Below, in pieces: positions 1 to 8,470 of a DNA stretch of 64,000 bases (the stretch's first letter is position 1; each line of letters begins with the position of its first letter). The notes beneath the pieces were generated by a model. That model was not told the origin of the DNA. It ran no database searches and worked only from the letters and a program-made list of their open reading frames with translations. Origin of the DNA: Pseudogulbenkiania subflava DSM 22618 (GTDB lineage Bacteria; Pseudomonadota; Gammaproteobacteria; Burkholderiales; Chromobacteriaceae); NCBI RefSeq assembly GCF_900177275.1, contig NZ_FXAG01000016.1, forward strand, positions 1 to 64,000. Reading direction: 5' to 3'. The translations under genes and the position numbers were made by a program.

Positions 1-90
1 AGCGGGCCGAAGCCCCTGTTACCGTTCGACTTGCATGTGTAAAGCATGCCGCCAGCGTTCAATCTGAGCCAGGATCAAACTCTTCAGTTC
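1..90 (-). rRNA. rrs: 16S ribosomal RNA, 5' end (partial)
   Basis: The reverse complement carries the universal 16S start, AGAGTTTGATCCTGGCTCAG, followed by the usual betaproteobacterial first helix region ending in the GCAAGTCGAACGGTAAC stretch. The gene is read leftward and continues beyond base 1, so only about the first 90 nucleotides are present. The mature 5' end was set by alignment of the GAAGAG stretch with E. coli position 6. It is the first gene of an rrn operon whose leader and promoter lie immediately to the right. Confidence 0.97.
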
Positions 91-201
91 AATCTCATAG
101 CAATTTTTGGCACGCAAGATCAAAGAAATATCGAGATACTTCCTGTCTTGCAGTGCAAGTGTCGGCTTTGCCGAGCACTCACACCTATCGGTTATTCTGT
201 C

Positions 202-212
202 TGTTAAAGAGC
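202..212 (-). promoter_or_regulatory. rrn leader boxA antitermination site
   Basis: On the minus strand this reads GCTCTTTAACA, identical to the core of the E. coli rRNA leader boxA that loads NusB/NusE for antitermination. It lies between the promoter and the 16S 5' end, the expected place. Confidence 0.85.
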
Positions 213-258
213 GGTGCTGACCGCCTCGTTTCCGTCGCGGCGTCAGCTGAGGAGGCGA

Positions 259-360
259 ACTATACGCCCCGACCCAACCCCCGTCAACGCTTCTTTGCAG
301 AAAAATGACAGAAATTTCTCGAAAAATCGACAAACAATTGATAATTAAAGAAAAGTAGAT
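259..360 (-). promoter_or_regulatory. rRNA operon promoter with AT-rich upstream element
   Basis: On the minus strand TTGACG (288-283) and TATAGT (264-259) are separated by 18 bp of GC-rich spacer and followed by a GC-rich discriminator, as expected for a stringently controlled rRNA promoter. Bases 291-360 just upstream of the -35 are strikingly AT-rich compared with the rest of the window and look like an UP element. Assigned by motif only. Confidence 0.75.
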
Positions 361-470
361 TCGAACGAATAATGGGCAGGCCATTTAAGAGAGGGAGGAT
401 CATCGGTAGACACAGTGACAACCCAGGCTTCCGCTCCCCTATTTCCTGCTTCCCGCCCCTTAACAGGCAG

Positions 471-500
471 CAAGAAAGGAAGGCATGCCTTCCTTTTTTG
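471..500. terminator. Bidirectional intrinsic terminator downstream of rlmK
   Basis: A perfect 20-bp palindrome (476-495, core GGAAGGCATGCCTTCC) ends in a T-run on the plus strand; on the minus strand it is followed by TTTCTTGC. It lies just past the rlmK stop and separates it from the rrn promoter region. Confidence 0.75.
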
Positions 501-536
501 CTCGACGCCCCCGCCACATGGAGCGGTACCCCAGCC

Positions 537-1484
537 TCAGGGGCGATGCTGCAGCCGATAGCAGACGTGGATCTTCTTGTTGCGGAAATCTTCCGGCACT
601 GACTGGGTACTGATGTCGCGCACCTCGTAACGCTCCGACAGCCCCGAGTCGAGGGTGAACGAGCGCAGGTTGTTGGAGAAGTACAGCGTGCCGCCCGGCG
701 CCAAGAGCGCCATGGCGTCGTCGATCAGACGCACGTGGTCGCGCTGAACATCGAGGATGTCGAGCATCTTCTTGGAGTTGGAGAAGGTCGGCGGGTCCAT
801 GACGATGAGGTCGAACTCTTTGCGCTGGTAGATGGCGTCGTCGAGGTACTGGAACACGTCGGCACGCACCAGCTGGTGGCGGCTCAGGTCCAAGCCGTTC
901 AGCTCGAAGTTACGGCGCGACCAGTCCTGATAGGTGTTGGAGAGATCGACCGTTTCCGAGCTGACCGCCCCGCCGGCGCCGGCGTAGACGGTGAAGCTGC
1001 CGGTGTAGGCAAACAGGTTGAGGAAGCGCTTGCCGGCAGCTTCTTCGCGCACGCGCTTGCGGGTGTTGCGGTGGTCGATGAACAAACCGGTGTCGAGGTA
1101 GGCTTCGAGGTTGACGATGAAGCGCTGGCCGAACTCTTCGACGATGAAGTCGTCGCCCAGCTCACCGAGCTTCTCATATTGATTCTCGCCCTTCTGGCGA
1201 CGGCGGGTCTTGAGCGCAATGTGCTTACGTGCCACACCGGTGACTTGCTGAATGGTGTCCAGGCAGGCGTCGAGCCAGGCTTCGCGCTCGCTGTCGTCCA
1301 TTTCCCAGCCGGTATCGTATTCCTGCACGTGGGCGCGTTGGCCGTAGATGTCCACCGCCAGCGGGAACTGCGGCACGTCGCGGTCGTAGGCGCGCCATGC
1401 CTCGATGCCCTGGCGGCGGGCCCACTTGGCGTAATGCTTGAAATTCTTGCCGAGTCGATTGGCGAACGGTGTCACATCCACCAT
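537..1484 (-). CDS. rlmK: 23S rRNA (guanine-N7) methyltransferase, RlmK-type, stand-alone
   Basis: SAM-dependent methyltransferase of 315 residues that aligns along its length with the C-terminal (RlmK) half of E. coli RlmL/YcbY, which makes m7G2069 in 23S rRNA. Visible landmarks are FANRLGKNFKHYAKWARRQG near the start, the KTRRRQKGENQY stretch, LDTGLFIDHR, the SAM-binding FLNLFAYTGSF loop, the catalytic-type MDPPTFSNSKK motif and LYFSNN. I start at ATG 1484 rather than 51 bases upstream because an AAGGAT ribosome site lies just before it and the RlmK homology begins there. The N-terminal THUMP/RlmL half of the E. coli fusion is absent. Single gene, ending at a bidirectional terminator. Confidence 0.88.
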   Translation of the reverse strand: MVDVTPFANRLGKNFKHYAKWARRQGIEAWRAYDRDVPQFPLAVDIYGQRAHVQEYDTGWEMDDSEREAWLDACLDTIQQVTGVARKHIALKTRRRQKGENQYEKLGELGDDFIVEEFGQRFIVNLEAYLDTGLFIDHRNTRKRVREEAAGKRFLNLFAYTGSFTVYAGAGGAVSSETVDLSNTYQDWSRRNFELNGLDLSRHQLVRADVFQYLDDAIYQRKEFDLIVMDPPTFSNSKKMLDILDVQRDHVRLIDDAMALLAPGGTLYFSNNLRSFTLDSGLSERYEVRDISTQSVPEDFRNKKIHVCYRLQHRP

Positions 1485-1522
1485 GGCGCTATCCTTCTTC
1501 TGACCGGTTTGGAGCCGGCGTC

Positions 1523-1564
1523 CATCAAAAAGCAAAACGCGCCAGTTTCGGAATCTGACGCGCG
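1523..1564 (-). terminator. Intrinsic terminator of coaD
   Basis: Reading leftward, CGCGTCAG and CTGGCGCG form a stem with one mismatch, followed by TTTTGCTTTTTG. It lies between the coaD stop and the rlmK ribosome site. Confidence 0.6.
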
Positions 1565-1610
1565 GGGTGTTTCGGCCAGCGGGCGGCCGAGCGGGAGATA
1601 TTATGACTCG

Positions 1611-2138
1611 TTATGGCTTGTGGTGCATTTCCACCAGCTTGAGACAGACCGGTTCCGGCAGGTATTGGCGGATCACCTGTTCCCAGCCTTGCGGTCCGAC
1701 CAGCCCCTTGACCATTGTGGAGGAGACTTCGGCGTATTCGCGCGGCGGCAGCAGGAAGATGGTGGTGATATCCGGGTGCAGGTCGGTATTGATGTAGCGC
1801 ATGGTGCGCTCGTATTCGTAATCGCTGGCGGTACGGATGCCGCGGATGATGTAGTTGGCACCGACGGACTGGGCGTAATTGACCAGAAACTGGTTCTCGA
1901 AGACTTCGACGCGCAGATTGGGAAATTCCTGCGTGACGGCGAGCAGCATCTCAAGACGCTCTTCGACGCTGAAGCTGCAGTGCTTGTCCGGATTGACGCC
2001 AATGGCGACGATCACTTCGTCAAATAGCTCGACGGCCTTGCGAATGATCCACAGATGTCCATTGGTGACCGGATCGAAACTCCCGGCGTACACGGCTCGC
2101 TTCAATTTGCGTTTTCCTGTTTTATTCATCTGCACCAT
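1611..2138 (-). CDS. coaD: Phosphopantetheine adenylyltransferase
   Basis: Transfers AMP from ATP to 4'-phosphopantetheine, the penultimate step of coenzyme A synthesis, in the cytoplasm. The 175-residue protein has the nucleotidyltransferase signature [10 protein letters not shown] at residues 19-28, the [14 protein letters not shown] stretch that lines the substrate pocket, and the C-terminal SSTMVKGL motif. The family is usually about 160 residues; the extra length is a short basic N-terminus, so the ATG nine bases downstream is an equally possible start. The gene stands alone, ends at a hairpin terminator and is adjacent to the dpp operon without an obvious functional link. Confidence 0.85.
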   Translation of the reverse strand: MVQMNKTGKRKLKRAVYAGSFDPVTNGHLWIIRKAVELFDEVIVAIGVNPDKHCSFSVEERLEMLLAVTQEFPNLRVEVFENQFLVNYAQSVGANYIIRGIRTASDYEYERTMRYINTDLHPDITTIFLLPPREYAEVSSTMVKGLVGPQGWEQVIRQYLPEPVCLKLVEMHHKP

Positions 2139-2191
2139 GGTCGAATCTATCCTGCAAAACGGGCAAGGTAAAGTTATTTTTGCTGCATAGC

Positions 2192-2218
2192 AAAAAACCC
2201 CGCCTGGAGCGGGGTTTT
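2192..2218 (-). terminator. Intrinsic terminator of the dpp operon
   Basis: Reading leftward, AAACCCCGC and GCGGGGTTT form a perfect stem followed by TTTTGC, just past the dppF stop. Confidence 0.85.
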
Positions 2219-2242
2219 AGGCCGGGCGCTGCTTTCAGTCTA

Positions 2243-3214
2243 TCAAACGTTGATTTCCTCCGCGCGATGACACGCCACCAGGTGACCTTCCACCGGGCGC
2301 AATGACGGCACCTCGCTGCGGCAACGTTCTACGGCGTGCGGACAGCGCTTGTGGAAGGCGCAGCCGGTTGGCGGGTTGAGCGGACTCGGCAGTTCGCCGA
2401 CGATCTTGATCTTGGCGTGACGATCTTCCGGGCGGATCGACGGCGTGGCCGACAACAGCGCCTGGGTGTACGGGTGCAGCGGCCGCGAGTAGATCTGCTC
2501 TTTGCTGCCGCTTTCCACCGCGCGTCCGAGGTACATCACCATCACGTCGTCGGCGACGTGCTCGACCACGGCGAGGTTGTGCGAGACAAACACGTAGGCG
2601 GTCTTGAACTCGTCCTGCAAATCCATGAACAGGTTGAGCACCTGCGCCTGGATCGAGACGTCAAGCGCCGAGGTCGGCTCGTCGGCGATGACGATTCTGG
2701 GGTTGAGCATCATCGCGCGGGCGATGGCAATACGCTGGCGCTGGCCACCGGAGAACATGTGTGGGTAGCGGTAATAGTGCTCCGGGCGCAGGCCAACCTT
2801 GGCCATCATCGCGCGCACCTTGGCCTGGCGCTCGGCCGCCGACAGCGAGGTATTGATCAGCAGCGGTTCGGCCAACTGGTCGCCGATCTTCTGGCGCGGG
2901 TTGAGCGAGGCATAGGGGTTCTGGAACACCATCTGCACCCGGGTGCGCATGGTTTTCAGGGTGGCACGGTCGGCCTTGGCTGCATCGACCCCGTCGAGCA
3001 GCAGCGAGCCGGAGGTCGGCGGCTCGATCAGGGTCAGCTGGCGCGCCAGCGTGGACTTGCCACAGCCAGACTCGCCCACCACCGCCAGCGTCTTGCCGGC
3101 CTGGAGCGAGAACGAGACGCCGTTGAGCGCCTTGACGGTGGCGGCGGGTTTGAGGAAGCCCTGCGACACGTCGTAATAGCGGGTCAGTTCCCGCGCTTCA
3201 AGAACGGTAGTCAT
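2243..3214 (-). CDS. dppF: Dipeptide ABC transporter ATP-binding protein DppF
   Basis: Cytoplasmic ATPase of a peptide importer, 323 residues. It shows Walker [10 protein letters not shown], the signature [14 protein letters not shown], Walker [10 protein letters not shown] and the C-terminal oligopeptide-transporter extension with [15 protein letters not shown], whose cysteines are the cluster-ligand type seen in DppF/OppF. The start overlaps the dppD stop as ATGA and has AAGGAG directly upstream, which indicates translational coupling. Last gene of dppABCDF, followed by a strong terminator. Dipeptide specificity is inferred from the binding protein and gene order. Confidence 0.92.
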   Translation of the reverse strand: MTTVLEARELTRYYDVSQGFLKPAATVKALNGVSFSLQAGKTLAVVGESGCGKSTLARQLTLIEPPTSGSLLLDGVDAAKADRATLKTMRTRVQMVFQNPYASLNPRQKIGDQLAEPLLINTSLSAAERQAKVRAMMAKVGLRPEHYYRYPHMFSGGQRQRIAIARAMMLNPRIVIADEPTSALDVSIQAQVLNLFMDLQDEFKTAYVFVSHNLAVVEHVADDVMVMYLGRAVESGSKEQIYSRPLHPYTQALLSATPSIRPEDRHAKIKIVGELPSPLNPPTGCAFHKRCPHAVERCRSEVPSLRPVEGHLVACHRAEEINV

Positions 3215-4185
3215 CGGGACTCCTTGTCATACAGCGGAAAATGGCAACGCACGGCGCCTTGAGGCAGAGGGGTCAACGCCGGCCGCTCGGCGCGGCAACG
3301 CTCCTGCACGTACGGGCAGCGCGGCGACAGCAGACAGCCCGACGGCCGATCGTACTGCCCCGGCACGATGCCCGGCAGCGTGGAGAGGCGGTGTGCGCCC
3401 TTGCTGTGCTCGGGGATCGACTTCAGCAGCGCTTCGGTATAAGGATGGGTCGGGTGGCGGAAGATGTCCGGCACCTTGCCCATTTCCGCCACCTGGCCGG
3501 CGTACATCACCGCTAGACGCTGCGCCACCTCGGCCACGACGGCCAGGTCGTGGGTGATGAGGATCAGCGCCATGTTCTGGCTTTGCTGCAGCGACACCAG
3601 CAGTTCCATGATCTGGGCCTGGATGGTGACGTCGAGCGCGGTGGTCGGCTCGTCGGCGATCAAGAGTTTCGGATTACAGGCGATGGCCATGGCGATGGCC
3701 ACGCGCTGGCTCATGCCGCCGGAGAGCTGGTGCGGATAGGCGGAGAGGCGGCTGGCCGCCGCCGGAATTTCCACCATTTCCATCAGCTCCAGCGCGCGCG
3801 CCTTGAGCGCCGCGCCGCGCAGGCCCTGGTGCAGCTTGAGCACTTCCATGATCTGGTAGCCGACGGTGAAGCTCGGGTTGAGCGCCGTCATCGGGTCCTG
3901 GAAGATCATCGAGATGTCCTTGCCGACGATCTTGCGCCGCTCGCGCGCGCTGATGGTAAGCAGGTTCTTGCCATCGAACTCCAGCTGGTCGGCAACGATA
4001 CGGCCCTGCCCTTCCAGGAGGCCCATCATCGCCATCATCGTCACCGACTTGCCGGAACCGGATTCGCCGACGATGCCCACGATCTCGCCCTGATCGACGG
4101 TGAGATCCAGCCCTTCCACGGCGCGGAAGGGGTTCTTGTCCGAACCGAACTCGACCGAGAGGTTCTTGATTTGCAACAGACTCAT
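3211..4185 (-). CDS. dppD: Dipeptide ABC transporter ATP-binding protein DppD
   Basis: Second ATPase of the importer, 324 residues. Walker A is GESGSGKSV, the signature [14 protein letters not shown] and Walker [10 protein letters not shown]; the C-terminus has the oligopeptide-transporter domain with [14 protein letters not shown]. The start ATG follows the dppC stop closely, with AAGGGGAAA as ribosome site, and the end overlaps dppF by four bases. It pairs with DppF beneath the two permeases. Confidence 0.92.
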   Translation of the reverse strand: MSLLQIKNLSVEFGSDKNPFRAVEGLDLTVDQGEIVGIVGESGSGKSVTMMAMMGLLEGQGRIVADQLEFDGKNLLTISARERRKIVGKDISMIFQDPMTALNPSFTVGYQIMEVLKLHQGLRGAALKARALELMEMVEIPAAASRLSAYPHQLSGGMSQRVAIAMAIACNPKLLIADEPTTALDVTIQAQIMELLVSLQQSQNMALILITHDLAVVAEVAQRLAVMYAGQVAEMGKVPDIFRHPTHPYTEALLKSIPEHSKGAHRLSTLPGIVPGQYDRPSGCLLSPRCPYVQERCRAERPALTPLPQGAVRCHFPLYDKESR

Positions 4186-4195
4186 GTATTTCCCC

Positions 4196-5119
4196 TTACG
4201 CGGCGCGCTTCAGTTTCGGGTCGAGCGCATCGCGCAGGCCGTCGCCCATCAGGTTGATGGCCAGCACCGACAGCAGGATGGTCACGCCCGGCAGGGTCAC
4301 CACCCACCAGGCGCGTTCGATGTAGTCGCGCGCCGAGGCCAGCATGGTGCCCCATTCCGGGGTCGGCGGTTGCACGCCGAGGCCGAGGAAGCCCAGCGCG
4401 GCGGCTTCGAGAATGGCCGAGGAGAAGCTCATGGTGGCGTGCACAATCAGCGGCGCCATGCAGTTGGGCAGCACGCAGACGAACATCAGGCGCAGCAGGC
4501 CGGCACCGGCCACGCGCGAGGCGGTGACGTAGTCGCGGTTGAGTTCGGTCATCGCCGAGGCGCGGGTGAGGCGGACATAGGCCGGCAGCGCCACGATGGC
4601 GATGGCGATCATGGTGTTGATCAGGCCCGGGCCGAGGATGGCGACGATGGCCACCGCCAGCAGCAGGGCCGGCAGCGCCATCATGATGTCCATCAGGCGC
4701 ATGATCAGGCTGCCCAGCACCTTGGGGAAGAAGGCGGCGATCAGGCCGAGGATCACCCCGGGCACCATCGCCATCACCACCGAGGTCAGGCCGATCAGCA
4801 GCGACAGGCGCGCGCCGTGGATCAGTCGCGACAGCAGGTCGCGCCCCAGTTCGTCGGTGCCGAACAGGAAGCGGCTGGTGCCGCCATCCATCCAGGCCGG
4901 CGGTGCGAGGATGGCGTCGCGGTACTGTTCGATCGGGTTGTACGGCGCGAGCCAGGGGGCCAGGAGTGCACTGACGGCGATCGCGATCATGAAGATCAAT
5001 CCGGCCACGGCACCCTTGTTATGGGAGAAGCCCTGCCAGAATTCTTTCAGCGGGGACGGATACGACAGCGCGACCTCGTCGGCGGCGGTCGCAACGGGAG
5101 AAGCTTGTACGTTGGCCAT
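4196..5119 (-). CDS. dppC: Dipeptide ABC transporter permease DppC
   Basis: Inner-membrane permease of 307 residues with a hydrophilic N-terminus, a first membrane segment near [20 protein letters not shown], the extracytoplasmic [13 protein letters not shown] motif typical of DppC/OppC and the EAA loop ([19 protein letters not shown]). The ATG at 5119 is preferred over one 27 bases upstream because CAGGAG precedes it at good spacing and the upstream choice would overlap dppB. Forms the translocation pore with DppB. Confidence 0.91.
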   Translation of the reverse strand: MANVQASPVATAADEVALSYPSPLKEFWQGFSHNKGAVAGLIFMIAIAVSALLAPWLAPYNPIEQYRDAILAPPAWMDGGTSRFLFGTDELGRDLLSRLIHGARLSLLIGLTSVVMAMVPGVILGLIAAFFPKVLGSLIMRLMDIMMALPALLLAVAIVAILGPGLINTMIAIAIVALPAYVRLTRASAMTELNRDYVTASRVAGAGLLRLMFVCVLPNCMAPLIVHATMSFSSAILEAAALGFLGLGVQPPTPEWGTMLASARDYIERAWWVVTLPGVTILLSVLAINLMGDGLRDALDPKLKRAA

Positions 5120-5135
5120 GACGGCTCCTGAGCGA

Positions 5136-6173
5136 TTACTTGGCATGACGGATGCGCGGGTTGGCGATGCCGTAGAGGATATCCACGATGAAGTTCACCA
5201 GGATCACCAGCGTGGCGACCATGAGGATGCCGTTTTGCACCACCGGGTAGTCGCGCCGGCTGATGGCGTCGATCAACCACTTGCCGATGCCGGGCCAGGA
5301 GAAGATGGTTTCGGTCAGGACCGCGCCGCCCATCAGCGTGCCCACCTGCAGCCCCATCACCGTAAGCACCGGGATCATGGCGTTACGCAGGGTATGGATG
5401 AAGATCACCCGCGCCGGCGACAGCCCCTTGGCGCGCGCGGTGCGGACGTAATCCTCGCGCAGCACTTCCAGCATCGAGGAGCGGGTCATGCGCGCGATCA
5501 CCGCGAGCGGAATGGTGCCCAGCACGATGGCGGGCAGGATCAGATGCTTCAGGGCGTCCTTGAAGGCACCGGCGTTGAGTGAAGGGTCGGCGGCTTCGGC
5601 CAACCAGGCGTCGATCAACATGAAGCCGGTGCGCGGCGCGATGTCGAAGGCCAGGTCGAGCCGGCCAGAGACCGGAGTCCAGCCGAGCTTGACCGAGAAG
5701 AACATGATGAGGATCAGGCCCCACCAGAAGATCGGCATCGAGAAGCCGGTCAGGGCGAGCCCCATGACGCCGTGATCGAAGATCGAACCGCGCTTGATGG
5801 CGGCGATCACGCCGGCCAGCAGACCGAACACGGCGGCGAACAGCATCGCCATCACGGCCAGTTCCAGCGTGGCCGGGAACAGCGTGGTGAACTCTTTCCA
5901 CACGCTGTCCTTGGTCACCAGCGACTCGCCCAGATGGCCGGTCGCCAGGTTATGCAGGTAATCGACGTATTGCAGATAGATCGGCTTGTCGAGGCCCAGG
6001 CGATGCATGGCGTCGGCGTGCATCTGCGGGTCGAGCGTGCGCTCGCCCACCATGACTTCCACCGGATCGCCGGGGATCAGGCGGATCAGACCGAAGGTGA
6101 TCAGCGTGATGCCGAAGAACGTCGGCAGCAGCAGACCCAAGCGCCTCAGAATGAATGAAAACATATGAAACAT
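5136..6173 (-). CDS. dppB: Dipeptide ABC transporter permease DppB
   Basis: Inner-membrane permease of 345 residues. It begins with a short cytoplasmic stretch and a hydrophobic segment (LGLLLPTFFGITLITFGLIR) followed by the DppB-typical LIPGDPVEVMVGE; the EAA-type loop with DYVRTARAKGLS lies in the last third. Another ATG three codons in (6164) is possible. It is separated from dppA by a 399-base gap holding a hairpin and an FNR-like site, so dppBCDF may have its own promoter in addition to read-through. Confidence 0.91.
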   Translation of the reverse strand: MFHMFSFILRRLGLLLPTFFGITLITFGLIRLIPGDPVEVMVGERTLDPQMHADAMHRLGLDKPIYLQYVDYLHNLATGHLGESLVTKDSVWKEFTTLFPATLELAVMAMLFAAVFGLLAGVIAAIKRGSIFDHGVMGLALTGFSMPIFWWGLILIMFFSVKLGWTPVSGRLDLAFDIAPRTGFMLIDAWLAEAADPSLNAGAFKDALKHLILPAIVLGTIPLAVIARMTRSSMLEVLREDYVRTARAKGLSPARVIFIHTLRNAMIPVLTVMGLQVGTLMGGAVLTETIFSWPGIGKWLIDAISRRDYPVVQNGILMVATLVILVNFIVDILYGIANPRIRHAK

Positions 6174-6380
6174 CTCCCACGCTCAGTGCACGCAGCGATA
6201 AGGCGCACTGTTGGTCGACCCCGGGTAAGGGATCATGCCAAGCGAAAGATGGAGGAAGAACTGCGGGAGAAGAGAGAAGGAGGCGCCGGACGATAACGTT
6301 GCAACTGAACCACCCACCCACATCAGCTACTCGTTACCGTCACGGCAAGAGAACGATAACATCGCGCTGGCGCGGGGGTA

Positions 6381-6394
6381 TTGATATAGGTCAA
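6381..6394. promoter_or_regulatory. FNR/ANR-type box upstream of dppB
   Basis: TTGATATAGGTCAA matches the TTGAT-N4-ATCAA consensus of the FNR/ANR/DNR family at nine of ten positions. On the minus strand a possible -10, TGTTAT (6361-6356), lies downstream at roughly the distance used by class II activators. Motif-based only. Confidence 0.4.
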
Positions 6395-6520
6395 GAAGCG
6401 ACGAAGATGCATCCGGCCGCGGTCATTTTCCCGGCCCCAGTCGGCCTTTCCACCATCCGCTCAACGGCCCCGAGCTGCTGCGGGTCATGCCCTTTGCATG
6501 GTCGGAACCGTTGTAATGGA

Positions 6521-6540
6521 TCGGGGGCCGCAGCCCCCGA
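6521..6540 (-). other. Intercistronic hairpin after dppA
   Basis: Perfect 8-bp stem (TCGGGGGC/GCCCCCGA) with a CGCA loop, about 33 bases past the dppA stop, without a T-run on either strand. It probably shields the dppA transcript from 3' decay rather than terminating, as seen after other binding-protein genes. Confidence 0.55.
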
Positions 6541-6572
6541 AAATCAGCCATCAGACAGGCGCAGTGCCGTCC

Positions 6573-8165
6573 TTATTTGACGCTGACACCGTAGAAGGAA
6601 TTCAGGCCGAACGGGCTGACCTTGAAGCCTTCCACTTCCTTGCGCATCGGCTGATTCACCGTGGAGTGCGCAATGGTGGTCAGCGGCACTTGCTGCTTCA
6701 CGATTTCCTGCGCCTTCATGTAGAGCTTGGTGCGCTCGCCGACGTTGGCGGTGGCCTTGCCCTTCTGGATCAGGTCTTCGAACGGCTTGTAGCACCACTT
6801 GGAGAAGTTGTTGCCGTTCATCGCGTCACAGCCGAACAGCACGCCCAGCCAGTTGTCCGGATCGCCGTTGTCGCCGGTCCAGCCGATCAGCATGGAGTCG
6901 TGTTCGCCGGCCTTGGCGCGCTTGAGGTACTCGCCCCACTCGTAGGACTGGATCTTGGCCTTGACGCCGATCTTGGCCCAGTCGGACTGGATCATTTCGG
7001 CCATCACCTTGGCGTTCGGGTTATACGGGCGCTGCACCGGCATGGCCCACAGGCTGAGTTCGAAGCCGCTCGGGAAGCCGGCCTTCTTCAGCAGCTCCTT
7101 GGCCTTTTCCGGGTTGTACGGGGCGTCCTTCAGCGACTTGTTGTACGACCACTGGGTCGGCGGCATCGGGTTGGTGGCCGGTTGACCGGCGCCCTGGTAC
7201 ACGGCGTCGATGATGGCTTTCTTGTTGATCGCCATGTCGAGTGCCTGGCGCACTTCGAGCTTCTCCAGCGGCTTGTGCTTGACGTTGTAGGCGACGTAGC
7301 CGAGGTTGAAGCCGGATTGCGACATCACCTTGAGCTTCGGGTCGGCCTTCATCGCCGGCACATCGGCCGGGCGCGGGAAGGTGGTGACCTGGCACTCACC
7401 GGCTTTCAGTTTCTGGAAGCGTACCGACGGGTCGGTGGTGATGGCGAACACCAGGTTATCGACCTTCACCTCACCCTTGTTCCAGTATTCCTTGTTGCCG
7501 GCAAAGCGGATCTGGGCGTCTTTCTGGTAGCGCTTGAAGATGAACGGACCGGTACCGACCGGCTGTTGGTTGATCAGCTGCGGCTTGCCTTCCTTCAACA
7601 GCTTGTCGGCGTATTCGGCCGACTGGATCGAGGCGAAGCTCATCGCCAGATCCTGCACGAAGGCGGCGTCGATCTTCTTGAGGGTGAACTTGACGGTATA
7701 CGGGTCGATCTTCTCAACCTGGGCGATGTTCGCGTCCATGCCCATGTCGGTGAAGTACGGGAATTCGGTCGGGTAGGCCTTACGGAACGGGTGGTTCTTG
7801 TCGAGCATGCGCTGGAAGGTGAACAGCACGTCGTCGGCGTTGAATTCGCGGCTCGGCTTGAAATAGTCGGTGGTGTGGAACTTGACGCCCTTGCGCAGAT
7901 GGAAGGTGTAGTTCAGGCCATCCGGCGAGACTTCCCACTTTTCGGCCAAGCCCGGGATCACCTTGGTGCCGCCGCGCTCGAATTGCACCAGGCGGTTGAA
8001 CACGGTTTCGGCCGAGGCGTCGAAATCGGTGCCGGTGGTGTACTGGCCCGGATCGAAGCCGGCCGGGCTCCCCTCGGAACAGTAGATCAAGGTACCGGCG
8101 GCCTGCGCCATGGAAGCGCCGGCAACCAGGCCGGCGGTAAGCAGCAAATGCTTGGCAATTTTCAT
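6573..8165 (-). CDS. dppA: Periplasmic dipeptide-binding protein DppA
   Basis: Substrate-binding protein of 530 residues (SBP family 5). A signal peptide ends near residue 22 (MKIAKHLLLTAGLVAGASMA then QA). The family pattern is clear: LIYCSEGSPAGFDPGQYTTG, the AEKWEVSPDGLNYTFHLRKG block, NADDVLFTFQRM and the ligand-pocket WTGDNGDPDN region near residue 425, as in E. coli DppA. It binds dipeptides (and possibly haem or 5-aminolevulinate) for DppBCDF. First gene of the operon, divergent from a LysR regulator. Confidence 0.93.
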   Translation of the reverse strand: MKIAKHLLLTAGLVAGASMAQAAGTLIYCSEGSPAGFDPGQYTTGTDFDASAETVFNRLVQFERGGTKVIPGLAEKWEVSPDGLNYTFHLRKGVKFHTTDYFKPSREFNADDVLFTFQRMLDKNHPFRKAYPTEFPYFTDMGMDANIAQVEKIDPYTVKFTLKKIDAAFVQDLAMSFASIQSAEYADKLLKEGKPQLINQQPVGTGPFIFKRYQKDAQIRFAGNKEYWNKGEVKVDNLVFAITTDPSVRFQKLKAGECQVTTFPRPADVPAMKADPKLKVMSQSGFNLGYVAYNVKHKPLEKLEVRQALDMAINKKAIIDAVYQGAGQPATNPMPPTQWSYNKSLKDAPYNPEKAKELLKKAGFPSGFELSLWAMPVQRPYNPNAKVMAEMIQSDWAKIGVKAKIQSYEWGEYLKRAKAGEHDSMLIGWTGDNGDPDNWLGVLFGCDAMNGNNFSKWCYKPFEDLIQKGKATANVGERTKLYMKAQEIVKQQVPLTTIAHSTVNQPMRKEVEGFKVSPFGLNSFYGVSVK

Positions 8166-8470
8166 AGTTTCCCTATTCCCTGCTTGTATTTGAAGTTTCA
8201 GCTTTTACAGTCCGCCAGCGCCCGGGTAGGGTGCAGGCGGTGACATCACGACAATCACGCCCTGCCCTTTCTCCCCCTGATGTCGCCCGGAACGGGTCCG
8301 GAGGGAGATCGTGCGGCCAACGCTCGGCGGTTATCAGGCGCCGAGACGACTTCTGCTGGTGCGCGCCGAGTATTCCACACTTCAACTATCACATCTATTC
8401 GCAAACGATGATAGCCAATGCTATATTGTTATAATATGGCCTGTGCCAGCCATTCAAGAAAGCGTTCTCC
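8166..8470. promoter_or_regulatory. Divergent dppA/lysR control region with overlapping dyads
   Basis: A 305-base non-coding region. Near the lysR end the sequence is suddenly AT-rich and contains two dyads that overlap: ATAGC-CAAT-GCTAT (8411-8424) and ATATT-GTTAT-AATAT (8423-8437). The second includes a TATAAT (8430-8435) in the lysR direction. Such placement fits an autoregulated LysR-type gene that may also act on dppA. Confidence 0.5.

Larger units (their letters stand above)
6174..6572. other. 399-base dppA-dppB intergenic region
   Basis: Non-coding gap inside the dpp operon. It holds a perfect GC-rich hairpin next to the dppA stop and an FNR/ANR-type palindrome near its middle, both listed separately. 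No conserved small gene is apparent. The layout suggests that dppA message is protected and made in excess, with a second promoter for dppBCDF. Confidence 0.6.

Noticed and set aside
6521-6540. Hairpin after dppA as an intrinsic terminator
   Set aside because: No T-run on either strand, and dppBCDF downstream belong to the same operon.
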